DNA of 39,077 bases from JADCGM01 sp943368345 (GTDB lineage: Bacteria > Pseudomonadota > Alphaproteobacteria > Sphingomonadales > Sphingomonadaceae). Below, piece after piece: positions 8,027-16,444 of this stretch; the first letter of the stretch is position 1; every line of letters starts with the position of its first letter. The notes beneath the pieces were generated by a model, which did not search any database, was not told the DNA's origin, and saw only the letters and a list, made by a program, of their open reading frames with translations. Location of the stretch: NCBI GenBank assembly GCA_943368345.1, contig CALRKY020000027.1:1-39077 (forward strand), in the 5' to 3' direction. The position numbers and the translations under genes were made by a program.

Positions 8027-10063
8027 ATGGCACAAATTGGCAGATCGGGATCGGCGCGGGTCATCGCATTGGTGGGGCCAGCCGGATCGGGAAAGACCAG
8101 TTTGTTGGAGGCGCTGTTGCACGCAGCGGGCGCAACCGACCGGCGCGGAACGGTCGATGCCGGAAATTCCATCGGCGACAATTCGGTTGAAGCGCGGTCG
8201 CGCCACCAATCGGTCGAAGTCAATGTCGCGCGATTTGACTTCATGGGCGACCGCTATGCGGTGATCGATTGCCCCGGCGGGGTTGAATTTGCCGCCGACG
8301 GGGATGCAGCGCTCGCCTGTGTTGACCTGGCGCTGGTGGTGGTCGACCCGGACGCTGGCCATGCCGCGCTGATCCAGCCGATCCTGAAGCAGTTGGAGGC
8401 GCTGAAGGTGCCGCGCGCGATCTTTGTCAACAAGATCGACGCCGCCAAAGGGCGCATCCGTGACTTGCTGGCAGCCCTCCAACTGATGAGCGCGGTGCCG
8501 CTGGTGGCGCGCCAATTGCCGATTTGGGAGGGTGAACGCGTTGCCGGGTTTGTCGATCTGGCGCACGAGCGGGCCTATCACTACCGGCCCGGTGAACCCT
8601 CGGTTCGGATCGATATCCCGGCCGATCTGGCGGCGCGGGAGCAGAGCGAGCGGTTTCACCTGATGGAGCAGTTGGCCGATCATGACGATGTGTTGCTGGA
8701 ACAATTGCTGAGCGACATGTCACCGGCCCCCGATCTGGTGTTCGCTGATCTGGTCAAGGAGACCCGGGACGGGCTGATTGCGCCGGTATTCTTTGGATCG
8801 GCGGCCAATGGCTTTGGAGTGCGGCGGCTGCTGAAGGCGCTGCGGCACGACACGCCGGAGGTTGAAGGTGCGGCCAACCGGCTGGGGGCCAGTGGGATCA
8901 GCGCCTATGTCTTCAAGGTTAGTCATGCCGGGCAGGCCGGTAAACTGGCCTTCGCCCGGGTGCTGGCGGGCAAGTTGGCGGACGGCGCCGACCTGACATT
9001 ACCAACCGGTGAGCGCGGGCGGGCAGGTGGGTTGTTCACGATCCAGGGTGGCACGACGATCAAGGTCGGGAGCGCCGCCACGGGCGAGATTGTGGCGGTG
9101 GCGAAGGTCACAGCGGCGCACACCAGCGACATGCTGTCGGCGGATGCCCGCAGCCGCAAGGCCGCCAAGCCGTTCCAACGGCGCAATGCCCAGCATAGCA
9201 TTGCCATCCTGACCCAGGATCATAAGGACGATGTCCGCCTCGCCGATGCGCTGGCCAAGCTGGTGGAGGAAGACCCGTCGCTCGAGATTGTCCATGATGC
9301 CGACTTGCATCAGATGCTGCTGCGCGGGCAGGGCGAGACGCATCTGCGCGTCACACTCGACCGGTTGAAGCGCCGGTTCGGCGTCGCGGTCGATGTTGGG
9401 AAACCCAAGGTCGGTTACCGCGAGTCGGTGCGAAAGGCCGCCACCGATGTGCGGGGGCGGCACAAGAAACAATCGGGCGGTCACGGCCAGTTCGGCGATG
9501 TGGTGATCGACATGGCACCGCAGCCGCGGGGGAGCGGCTTTGCCTTTGCCGAGAAAATCACCGGTGGCGCGGTCCCCAAACAGTGGATTCCAGCCGTGGA
9601 GGCCGGGGTCCGCGATGCGCTGGTCAAAGGGCCGCTCGGGTTTCCGGTGGTGGATGTGGCGGCGACCCTAACCGATGGCACCTACCACAGCGTTGACAGT
9701 TCGGAACTGGCATTCCGAACCGCCGGGCGGCTGGCCATGACCGACGCGTTGGCCGCAGGCGGCAGCTATGTGCTGGAGCCGGTGGATCGGCTGGAAATTT
9801 TCGCACCGCAAGCCGCCACATCCCGGATCAATGCGATGGTCGCCAGTCGGCGGGGGCAGGTATTGGGGTTTGAAGGCAGGAGCGGCTGGCCGGGCTGGGA
9901 CCGGATCGAGGTGCATTTGCCGACCGCCGAACGGTCCGATCTCGCCGCCGAACTGCGCGGCATGAGCCAGGGGCTGGCGACCTATACCGCCCAGTTTGAC
10001 CATATGGCCGAACTCAGCGGACGGGCCGCCGAGCAGGCGATTCAGAGCGCCAAGCTGGTCTGA
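8027..10063 (+). CDS. Elongation factor G-like GTPase (EF-G paralogue)
   Basis: A 678-residue translational GTPase with the EF-G domain order. The P-loop is GPAGSGKTS (17-25), the G3 motif is DCPGG (81-85) and the G4 motif is NKID (135-138). Domain II follows (GKLAFARVLAGKLADGADL), then domains III-V (GYRESVRK, GGHGQFGDVVIDM, GFPVVDVAATLTDGTYHSVD). In canonical EF-G the G3 motif is DxPGH, and its His drives GTP hydrolysis; here the residue is Gly. The switch I segment is also unlike RGITI. Both traits fit the EF-G-like side family and not the housekeeping factor, and no ribosomal-protein genes are near. The ATG has GGAGG five bases upstream. The 3' end overlaps the convergent GGDEF-EAL gene by 22 bp. 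The cellular role is not established. Confidence 0.88.
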   Translation: MAQIGRSGSARVIALVGPAGSGKTSLLEALLHAAGATDRRGTVDAGNSIGDNSVEARSRHQSVEVNVARFDFMGDRYAVIDCPGGVEFAADGDAALACVDLALVVVDPDAGHAALIQPILKQLEALKVPRAIFVNKIDAAKGRIRDLLAALQLMSAVPLVARQLPIWEGERVAGFVDLAHERAYHYRPGEPSVRIDIPADLAAREQSERFHLMEQLADHDDVLLEQLLSDMSPAPDLVFADLVKETRDGLIAPVFFGSAANGFGVRRLLKALRHDTPEVEGAANRLGASGISAYVFKVSHAGQAGKLAFARVLAGKLADGADLTLPTGERGRAGGLFTIQGGTTIKVGSAATGEIVAVAKVTAAHTSDMLSADARSRKAAKPFQRRNAQHSIAILTQDHKDDVRLADALAKLVEEDPSLEIVHDADLHQMLLRGQGETHLRVTLDRLKRRFGVAVDVGKPKVGYRESVRKAATDVRGRHKKQSGGHGQFGDVVIDMAPQPRGSGFAFAEKITGGAVPKQWIPAVEAGVRDALVKGPLGFPVVDVAATLTDGTYHSVDSSELAFRTAGRLAMTDALAAGGSYVLEPVDRLEIFAPQAATSRINAMVASRRGQVLGFEGRSGWPGWDRIEVHLPTAERSDLAAELRGMSQGLATYTAQFDHMAELSGRAAEQAIQSAKLV

Positions 10064-12279
10064 CTGAGGGGAATGACCTGCCCAAGGTCGCCACCACTAC
10101 GTACCAGCTCGTCGAAATCGGCGCGCGGCATCGGGCGACCGATCAGATAGCCCTGCAGCTGGTCGCACCCGGCATGGCGGAGCAGATCGGCGTGGTGCGG
10201 GGTTTCTACGCCCTCACCGATCACCTCCAGCCCCAGGGCATGGCCGAGCGCGATGGCCGATGCCAGCACGGCAAGATTGTCGACATTGGCGTCGAGATTG
10301 TCGAGCAGGCTCTTGTCAATCTTCAGGCTGTCGAGCTTGAAGCGGCGGAGGTAGACCAAGCCGGAATAACCAACCCCGAAATCATCCAAAGCCAAGCGAA
10401 CGCCCAACGCCCGGATGCGGGCGAGAATATCGCGGATTCGGTCGGAATCGTCGAGGATCAGCCGTTCGGTGATTTCGAGGGTCAGCCTGTCGGCCGGCAG
10501 GCGGCTTTCGGTGAGTGCCCGGGACACATCGGAGACGATATCTTCGCTGCGCAACTGCGCCGGTGACAGGTTGACCGCGATCCGCACACCGTTCCAGCGT
10601 GCCGCTGCGGTGCAGGCCGCCGTCAGCACCTGCCGCCCGAGTGCCACGATCAGGCCGCTGTCCTCTGCCACCTGAACGAACAACTGGGCGGGAACTTCCG
10701 GACCTTGACGCGGTATCCAGCGGGCCAGCGCCTCCGCCCCGAGCACTTTGCCGGTCCGTGCACAGATCTGCGGCTGATAGAAAACCTTGATCTCGCCAGC
10801 GTCAATTGCGGTGCGTAGCTCTGTTTCCAGCCGACGCCGACGGTGCAGATCCCGGTCCATGCCTGGATCGAAGGTTACTGCCCGGTCGCGTCCGCGCGAT
10901 TTGGCCTCGATCAGCGCCAGATCGGCACGGCGCAGCAGTTCCTCGGCGCTGCGGCCATAGTCCGGCCCGAGCGCAATCCCAACGGAGCCAGCGAGCACAA
11001 CCTTGCTGCCGTCAATATCGTGCGGCATCCGCAGGCTGGCAAGCAATGCCACCGCCGCATCGGCCGCTGCCGTAGTGTCCGAATTTGGCAGGATCAGCAC
11101 AAATTCGTCGCCGCCAAACCGGGCAACAAGGCCAGCTGGGCAGGCCGTCGCGATCCGCCGGGCGGTGGTCTTCAGCACGGCGTCCCCCGCCTCGTGTCCC
11201 CAGGCATCATTCACCTGCTTGAACCGGTCGAGATCGATGAACAGGACCGCAACCGAGGATTTTTCGGGCAAGGTCGACAGGACCGCCCCAAGCTGGCTGG
11301 TCAGAAGGCGCCGGTTGGCGAGGCCGGTCAGGGCATCATGCGTCGCCTCGTGACGGCTTTCATACAGGTCCCGGCCAGTCCGGGTGATATAGCGGAAGGC
11401 CAGAAACCCGATGAGCGTCAGGGCGGTAAGCAATGCGGCCATATAGGGGGTCAACCGCTCAACCAACTCGCCAAGGTGGCGCTGCGTTTGCCAATGGAGT
11501 TTGGCGACAGGTTGCCCGGCGGAGTCGCGGAGCGGCAGCACGGCTTCGCCAGCCGGAATCGCGGCTTGCGGCGACGTCACATTGAGCGAACCGATCTGAA
11601 CGCTGTTCGACAGCGACTTCAGAAAAAACGGGTCGAGATAATAGACCGAGACCAGCAGATTATACTGGTCAGGGTTGACCTTGACATGCCCGAAATCGGG
11701 CAGGATCGGCGTGGCCACAACAAGGGATACCCGACCGTCCACCAGCGCAAACGCCCCGGCGTCATAGCCCTGCGCGAGATTGCGCTGATCATTGGTGGTC
11801 TTCTGAACCCCGGGTACAAACTTGCTGGACTTCGCCTGAACCCGCGTCAGGAGCGGCCTCGCTGATGGTTCGACGACCGAATAGGTGGACAATGGCGTCG
11901 TTGTCCCGGCGGCACTGGCATAGCGTGGCTTGCGGTCCGGGCCGACCACGAAAACCCGGTTGGCACGGAAGAACGAGTGGAGCCACACACCGATATTTTC
12001 ATCGACCCAGGCCGAATCGAACCGAACGGCGGTGTTCTCGACCGCTTCGTCCCAGAAGGTCACGCTGGTCAGGTCACCGCGGACCCGCTCCAGCTTGAGA
12101 TTGAGGGCGTTGAGGGTCTGCGCCCGCTCCCTATCAAATGACAGGCGGGCGAAATTGTCGGCGGCGACCAACAGGGTGACGAAGGTCGCAATGACGCTGA
12201 GCAGCACCAGGCCGGCCAGTGCGGCAAGCACCCCACGGGTGCGTGTGACAGCAAGGTGATTCAAAACGGACCCGCCCAA
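10042..12279 (-). CDS. Membrane-bound CHASE4-GGDEF-EAL protein (cyclic-di-GMP turnover)
   Basis: A 745-residue inner-membrane signalling protein. The first membrane helix is at about residues 17-40. A periplasmic CHASE4-type sensor spans about 41-275 (SVTFWDEAVENTA, DENIGVWLHSFF). A second helix is at about 278-297. A diguanylate cyclase domain follows with intact GGDEF (389-393), then a phosphodiesterase domain with intact EAL (506-508), LEITERLIL, DDFGVGYSGL and EGVET. No RxxD inhibitory site is visible before GGDEF. Both domains keep their key motifs, so the protein may make or degrade c-di-GMP. The start is TTG at 12279 or 12264, neither with a strong ribosome-binding site. It overlaps the EF-G-like gene tail to tail. 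Confidence 0.93.
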   Translation of the reverse strand: MGGSVLNHLAVTRTRGVLAALAGLVLLSVIATFVTLLVAADNFARLSFDRERAQTLNALNLKLERVRGDLTSVTFWDEAVENTAVRFDSAWVDENIGVWLHSFFRANRVFVVGPDRKPRYASAAGTTTPLSTYSVVEPSARPLLTRVQAKSSKFVPGVQKTTNDQRNLAQGYDAGAFALVDGRVSLVVATPILPDFGHVKVNPDQYNLLVSVYYLDPFFLKSLSNSVQIGSLNVTSPQAAIPAGEAVLPLRDSAGQPVAKLHWQTQRHLGELVERLTPYMAALLTALTLIGFLAFRYITRTGRDLYESRHEATHDALTGLANRRLLTSQLGAVLSTLPEKSSVAVLFIDLDRFKQVNDAWGHEAGDAVLKTTARRIATACPAGLVARFGGDEFVLILPNSDTTAAADAAVALLASLRMPHDIDGSKVVLAGSVGIALGPDYGRSAEELLRRADLALIEAKSRGRDRAVTFDPGMDRDLHRRRRLETELRTAIDAGEIKVFYQPQICARTGKVLGAEALARWIPRQGPEVPAQLFVQVAEDSGLIVALGRQVLTAACTAAARWNGVRIAVNLSPAQLRSEDIVSDVSRALTESRLPADRLTLEITERLILDDSDRIRDILARIRALGVRLALDDFGVGYSGLVYLRRFKLDSLKIDKSLLDNLDANVDNLAVLASAIALGHALGLEVIGEGVETPHHADLLRHAGCDQLQGYLIGRPMPRADFDELVRSGGDLGQVIPLSQTSLAL

Positions 12280-12320
12280 GATTGATCACGAAACCTTAGG
12301 TAGGAATGGTAAAGAGGATG

Positions 12321-12965
12321 TTAACGATGATCTTGGCCGAACATCGCGAGGAAACTGTCGACCACTGGTTGGAGCATCGCGCGGCGATCGGTTGGGGGCA
12401 TCGGGCCGGGTGTCGCCAGGCAGGGGGCGAGCGCAAAGGCCTCGATCAACGCGGCGAATTGGGCAACCGCCAGCGGACGGTCGCCGCGTCCCGTTGCCAA
12501 CAGCCAGCGCGATACGGCGGCGCAGGTGATCGACCGGCAGTGGCGGTCATACAGGGCCGCGACCCAGCCCCGTTCCTCGGTATCCCGCAGCAAGGACAGC
12601 AACAGCTCGGTTCCTTCCGGCGTGGAGAGTGCGTGAAGCGTATCGGCTGCGAAGTGCAGGAGGGTTGTGCGTTCCGGCCACGCCACCGGAATCGTGGTGG
12701 GCAATGCCCGACCGACACCGTGGGCGAGAGCCTCACGGGAGGCGCGGTACAGCGACTGACGCCCGACAAACTGGTGGTAAATGGTGCGCCGGGTCAGGCG
12801 AGCGGCGTCGGCGACAGCGTCCATTGTCAGCGCATCATAAGATTGGCGGCTGAGCAATTGCCGGGTTGCCGCCAATATTCTGGCCCGGGACGCGCCCCGT
12901 CGCCGCAGCGGCAAGGCCGCGATCAGTCCGTCGCTCAATCCCGTATCCGAACCGTTTGTCTGCAT
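12321..12965 (-). CDS. TetR-family transcriptional regulator
   Basis: A 214-residue repressor-type protein. The N-terminal helix-turn-helix spans about residues 24-70: SRARILAATRQLLSRQSYDA, then LTMDAVADAARLTRRTIYHQ and FVGRQSLYR. This matches the TetR pattern. The C-terminal ligand domain is not recognisable. The ATG at 12965 has GGGAGG five bases upstream. It is divergent from the LytS/LytTR genes, with 168 bp between them, and lies 41 bp upstream of the GGDEF-EAL gene on the same strand. Either could be a target; no ligand can be proposed. Confidence 0.9.
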   Translation of the reverse strand: MQTNGSDTGLSDGLIAALPLRRRGASRARILAATRQLLSRQSYDALTMDAVADAARLTRRTIYHQFVGRQSLYRASREALAHGVGRALPTTIPVAWPERTTLLHFAADTLHALSTPEGTELLLSLLRDTEERGWVAALYDRHCRSITCAAVSRWLLATGRGDRPLAVAQFAALIEAFALAPCLATPGPMPPTDRRAMLQPVVDSFLAMFGQDHR

Positions 12966-13014
12966 GCCTGCCTCCCGATGGGTGCAGGTTTGTCAGGATT
13001 GAGGGAATAGCGAA

Positions 13015-13027
13015 GTCGCGCCGCGAC
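13015..13027. promoter_or_regulatory. Palindrome GTCGCG-C-CGCGAC (candidate operator)
   Basis: Perfect six-base arms with a one-base centre lie 50 bp before the TetR gene and 107 bp before the histidine kinase gene. A compact palindrome next to a tetR gene is a plausible autoregulatory site. In G+C-rich DNA such a short palindrome can also arise by chance. Confidence 0.35.
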
Positions 13028-13079
13028 CTGTGCAGCAACCTATGCGACGACGGCATGCGGATTTCGACCGGGGACAGGA

Positions 13080-13099
13080 ATTGCCGGACGAGCGGCAAT
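13080..13099. repeat. Inverted repeat ATTGCCG-6-CGGCAAT
   Basis: Perfect seven-base arms (13080-13086 and 13093-13099) with a six-base spacer lie 34 bp upstream of the histidine kinase start. It could be an operator for the LytTR or TetR regulator, or a hairpin in the kinase mRNA leader. No T-run follows, so it is not a terminator. Confidence 0.35.
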
Positions 13100-13133
13100 C
13101 GACTTTCGGCGGTCGATATGGGACACCGGTGCG

Positions 13134-14207
13134 GTGATCGAGACCGAAGACGAACGGGCGCTTCGCCGCACGATTTTCCTATCAATTGTGCTGTTCTGGG
13201 CGCTGCATTTCAGCCTGCTGACGCTGCGCATGGCCTTGTCATGGCCGGAGGAAATGGCGCGGGTCAGTGTGCGACGGATACCGTTGACCTTGATTGCGGT
13301 CGGCTGCTGCTGGGCGATCTACCGGGTGCTGCACCGGTTCCGCCACTGGCCATTTGGCCGCCGGGTCCTGCTGGCCGGCGCGCTGACCATTCCCCCATCC
13401 TTGCTGTACGGCGCGACCGGAAGCTGGCTGTTCTTCCATGGTCCCAGCCAACTTTGGCCGGAGAAGGAACCATATAGCTTCAACATGTTCATTGTGGACG
13501 GGATTACCTGGACCGGATCCTTCTTTGCCTGGGCAGCGGTGCTGCTGGCGATCAGCTACAATGCCGAGGCACGGGACCGGGAGCGACGGCTGGCCCAGGC
13601 GCAGGCGCAGGCCCATTCGGCCCAGCTGCGGGCACTGCGCTATCAGATCAACCCGCACTTCCTGTTCAATACCCTCAACAGCATTTCTTCGCTCATCTGG
13701 GAAAAGGACCTGCCGCGCGCCGAGGCGATGCTGGTGGCGCTGTCGGGATTCCTGCGGTCAAGCCTTGAGAATGACCCGATGGAGGATGTGACGCTGGAGC
13801 AGGAAATCGCGCTGCAGCGGCTTTATCTGGATATCGAGCAGGTCCGCTATGCTAAGCGGCTGACCGTCGAGATCGACATTCCCGCAGACCTGGCCAAGGC
13901 GAAGGTGCCAAGCCTCATCCTGCAGCCGCTCGTTGAAAATGCGATCCGCTACGGTGTCGGGCCGTCGAAGGTGGAGACGCATCTGCGCATTGCCGCATCG
14001 ACGGACATGCGCGGCCTCGTGCTGGAGGTTGAGGACAATGGACCGGGGTTGAATGAGGCCGGACCGCACGGGGCCGGGATTGGCCTCGACAATGTCCGGG
14101 AGCGGCTATCGACCCGTTTTGGAGTGGATTCGAGCTTTCTGGCGGTCGCGGGCATGACTGGCGGATTCCGGGTGCGGCTGGGCATGCCATTGCGGTTCGC
14201 GTCATGA
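13134..14207 (+). CDS. LytS/YpdA-type sensor histidine kinase
   Basis: A 357-residue membrane kinase of the His_kinase/LytS group. It has four predicted membrane helices at about residues 13-35, 49-66, 76-101 and 122-142. A short Ala/Gln-rich coiled segment comes next, then the phosphoacceptor block QINPHFLFNTLNS with His at 175. The ATPase domain has the N-box LILQPLVENAIRYG and the G-boxes EDNGPGLNEAG and GAGIGLDNVRERL. No separate periplasmic sensor domain is visible, so the membrane helices probably sense the signal. The start is GTG at 13134. Its stop overlaps the response regulator start as ATGA, so the two form one operon and a cognate pair. Confidence 0.93.
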   Translation: MIETEDERALRRTIFLSIVLFWALHFSLLTLRMALSWPEEMARVSVRRIPLTLIAVGCCWAIYRVLHRFRHWPFGRRVLLAGALTIPPSLLYGATGSWLFFHGPSQLWPEKEPYSFNMFIVDGITWTGSFFAWAAVLLAISYNAEARDRERRLAQAQAQAHSAQLRALRYQINPHFLFNTLNSISSLIWEKDLPRAEAMLVALSGFLRSSLENDPMEDVTLEQEIALQRLYLDIEQVRYAKRLTVEIDIPADLAKAKVPSLILQPLVENAIRYGVGPSKVETHLRIAASTDMRGLVLEVEDNGPGLNEAGPHGAGIGLDNVRERLSTRFGVDSSFLAVAGMTGGFRVRLGMPLRFAS

Positions 14208-14989
14208 CCGAGCTGTCGGTACTGGTTGTCGATGACGAACCGCTGGCGCGGCGGCGGCTAACGACCATCCTGCGGCAGCTGCCGGGCGTCCGGCTGGCCG
14301 GGGAGGCGGAGGACGGCGATGAAGCCGTGGCGCTGATCCGCACGCTGAAGCCCGATGTGGTTCTGCTCGATGTAAAGATGCCGGGCCTGAACGGCTTTGA
14401 TGTGCTGGAGGCGCTGCGCGGGCCGGGCGCGCCGGTGGTGATATTCGTAACCGCGTTCAACCATTATGCGGTTCAGGCCTTTGAGGTGAGTGCGGTAGAC
14501 TATGTGCTGAAGCCGGTGGCGTTCGACCGGCTTGCCGCCGCGCTTGAAAAGGCCCGGTCGGTGCTGGAAACCGGTGACATCGCCGCCCGGCTCGCCGAGG
14601 TGGAAGCCGTGCTCGCCGCCATCCGGGGGAGCGAGGCGCAAACCGAGGCAGGCCCGGCCTATGAGCGGGAAATCTGGGTCCAGAAACGCGCCGAGTTCCG
14701 GCGGGTGCCTGTGACACAGATCGACTGGATCGAGGCCGAACGGGACTATGTCAGGCTGCACGCGGCGGGCGATTCCTACCTGTTGCGGGAACCGATCAGC
14801 CGGATGGAGGAGCGGCTGGACCCGGCGGATTTTGTCCGAATTCACCGGTCGGCGTTGGTGCGGCGAGAGCGGATCGTCGCGGTCCAGCAGGCGGGCTATG
14901 GCGCGATCCGGGTGCAGTTGGCGACCGGCATTGTAGTCCGGGTCGGGCGTACCTATGTGGCGCGGGTCAGGGATATTATGCGCGCTTGA
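14204..14989 (+). CDS. LytTR-family response regulator
   Basis: A 261-residue regulator with a receiver domain at about 1-120. The acidic pocket is D10/D11, the phosphoacceptor is D56 (VVLLDVKMPG), a conserved Thr lies in FVTAFNHYA and a Lys in YVLKPV. The C-terminal LytTR DNA-binding domain (about 150-258) has WIEAERDYVRLHAAGDSYLL, FVRIHRSALVRRERI and VVRVGRTYVARV. Such proteins bind imperfect direct repeats upstream of target promoters. Its start overlaps the kinase stop. The LemA/TPM genes begin 75 bp downstream under their own strong promoter and are candidate targets. Confidence 0.94.
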   Translation: MTELSVLVVDDEPLARRRLTTILRQLPGVRLAGEAEDGDEAVALIRTLKPDVVLLDVKMPGLNGFDVLEALRGPGAPVVIFVTAFNHYAVQAFEVSAVDYVLKPVAFDRLAAALEKARSVLETGDIAARLAEVEAVLAAIRGSEAQTEAGPAYEREIWVQKRAEFRRVPVTQIDWIEAERDYVRLHAAGDSYLLREPISRMEERLDPADFVRIHRSALVRRERIVAVQQAGYGAIRVQLATGIVVRVGRTYVARVRDIMRA

Positions 14990-15003
14990 TGCACAGTTAC
15001 GTA

Positions 15004-15032
15004 TTGACAAAGTGGCAAGTGTATTATATAAC
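15004..15032 (+). promoter_or_regulatory. Strong sigma-70 type promoter for the LemA/TPM genes
   Basis: TTGACA (15004-15009), 17 bases, then TATAAC (15027-15032) matches the housekeeping consensus very closely. The LemA start ATG is 32 bases further on, with GGAGA before it. This A+T-rich stretch stands out sharply from its surroundings. The imperfect palindrome GTGTATTATATAACTAACAC (15019-15038) covers the -10 box, so a repressor could occlude it. Confidence 0.7.
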
Positions 15033-15063
15033 TAACACCGTTCCTTTCCCGGAGATCGTCAGA

Positions 15064-15660
15064 ATGACTTTTGCCACCCGTCTGCTTCGTGTCCTGCTTC
15101 CGGCCGCGCTGGCGCTGTCCGTGACGGCGTGCGGCGTCAACACCGTACCGACCAAGGAAGAGGCGGCGAAGGCGAGTTGGGCCGAAGTGCAGAACCAGTA
15201 TCAGCGCCGGTCTGACCTTGTGCCGAACTTGGTTGCAACCGTGCAGGGCTATGCCAAGCAGGAACAAGCTGTGCTGGTCGGCGTCGCCGAAGCGCGGTCG
15301 AAGGCCAGCCAGGTGATGATTGATCCGTCCAAACTGTCCGATGCATCGGCCATCGCCAAATTCCAGCAGGCGCAGGACGGGCTTTCATCCTCCCTCGGGC
15401 GGTTGCTGGTCACCGTTGAGAAATACCCTGACCTGAAATCGGACCAGAATTTCCTGACCCTGCAATCGCAGCTGGAAGGCACGGAGAACCGCATTTCGAT
15501 TGCGCGCCGCGACTATAATCTGGCGGTTCAGGATTATAACACCACGATCCGCACCTTCCCGAGCCTGATCGCCGCGAAGTTCGTTTATGGCTCCGAACCC
15601 CTGGCGCCGTTTCAGGCAACGGCCGCCAATGCCGAGACCGCACCGACGGTGAAATTCTAA
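15064..15660 (+). CDS. LemA-family lipoprotein
   Basis: A 198-residue LemA-family protein. The N-terminus is a lipoprotein signal with positive residues, a hydrophobic run (LLPAALALSVTAC) and the lipidated Cys at 23. The helical LemA domain follows: NQYQRRSDLVPNLVATVQGY, then SKASQVMIDP, and ending YNTTIRTFPSLIAAKFVYG. The ATG at 15064 gives a proper signal peptide and has GGAGA nine bases upstream. LemA proteins commonly sit next to TPM-domain genes, as here. The family is linked to envelope stress, but its molecular function is not known. It is the first gene of a three-gene unit. Confidence 0.92.
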   Translation: MTFATRLLRVLLPAALALSVTACGVNTVPTKEEAAKASWAEVQNQYQRRSDLVPNLVATVQGYAKQEQAVLVGVAEARSKASQVMIDPSKLSDASAIAKFQQAQDGLSSSLGRLLVTVEKYPDLKSDQNFLTLQSQLEGTENRISIARRDYNLAVQDYNTTIRTFPSLIAAKFVYGSEPLAPFQATAANAETAPTVKF

Positions 15661-15664
15661 TATT

Positions 15665-16444
15665 GTGACCCGGTTGCGGGTCCTGCTGCCGCTGCTGGCG
15701 TTCCTGTTGGCACCGGCGGTTGAGGCGGCGGGTCCGACCTTTCCGGTTTTGTCCGGCCCGGTGGTGGATGCCGCCGACATCCTGCCGCCCGATGCGGAAG
15801 CGGCGCTGACCGCAAAGCTTTTGGCGCTACAGGCGCAGACCGGCAATCAGCTGGTCGTCGCAACCATCCCCGATCTGCAGGGCTATGTGATCGAGGACTA
15901 TGGCTATCAGCTTGGCCGGACCTGGCGGCTTGGGCAGGCGAAGGTCAACAGCGGCGCGGTCCTGCTGGTTGCCCCCAACGACCGCAAGGTCCGTATCGAA
16001 GTGGGATATGGGCTGGAGCCGGTGCTGACCGATGCGCTGTCCAACGCCATCATCCGGCAACGGATTTTGCCGGCGTTCCGGGACGGGGACCTGCCGGGTG
16101 GAGTTACGGCGGGTGCCGACGCCATCATCGAACAGCTGGGGCTGCCCCCCGATCAGGCGGCGGCCATCGCAGCCCAGGCTGCCGAACGCCCGCGCGAACG
16201 CGATCGGGATGGCGGACCCGGTATCGGCGGGTTTGTGTGGTTCATCATCCTTCTGGCTTGGATCATCCTCGCTGGATCGCGGCGGGGCAGGCGGCGCGGA
16301 ATGGGCGGCCTTGGCTGGTTCATACTGGGGGCGTTGCTCAATTCCGGCGGTCGCGGCGGCGGCGGCGGCGGCTTTGGCGGCGGGGGAGGCTTTTCCGGCG
16401 GCGGCGGCTCCTTTGGGGGCGGCGGATCGTCGGGGGGATGGTGA
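15665..16444 (+). CDS. TPM-domain membrane protein with glycine-rich tail
   Basis: A 259-residue protein starting with GTG at 15665, four bases after the LemA stop. A signal peptide (LRVLLPLLAFLLAPAVEAAG, residues about 4-23) precedes a TPM domain at about 30-175 (VVDAADILPPDAEAALTAKL, QTGNQLVVATIPDLQG, VGYGLEPVLTDALSN). A membrane helix follows at about 192-208 (FVWFIILLAWIILAG). The last 35 residues are almost all Gly with a few Ser and Phe. This layout matches the YgcG/TPM proteins encoded with LemA in many bacteria. Their function is unproven; proposals include photosystem-repair-like or stress-related phosphatase roles. Confidence 0.9.
   Translation: MTRLRVLLPLLAFLLAPAVEAAGPTFPVLSGPVVDAADILPPDAEAALTAKLLALQAQTGNQLVVATIPDLQGYVIEDYGYQLGRTWRLGQAKVNSGAVLLVAPNDRKVRIEVGYGLEPVLTDALSNAIIRQRILPAFRDGDLPGGVTAGADAIIEQLGLPPDQAAAIAAQAAERPRERDRDGGPGIGGFVWFIILLAWIILAGSRRGRRRGMGGLGWFILGALLNSGGRGGGGGGFGGGGGFSGGGGSFGGGGSSGGW

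Noticed and set aside
16335..16438. Tandem GGC-type repeat
   Set aside because: It encodes the glycine-rich tail of the first TPM protein, a normal family feature and not a separate DNA element.
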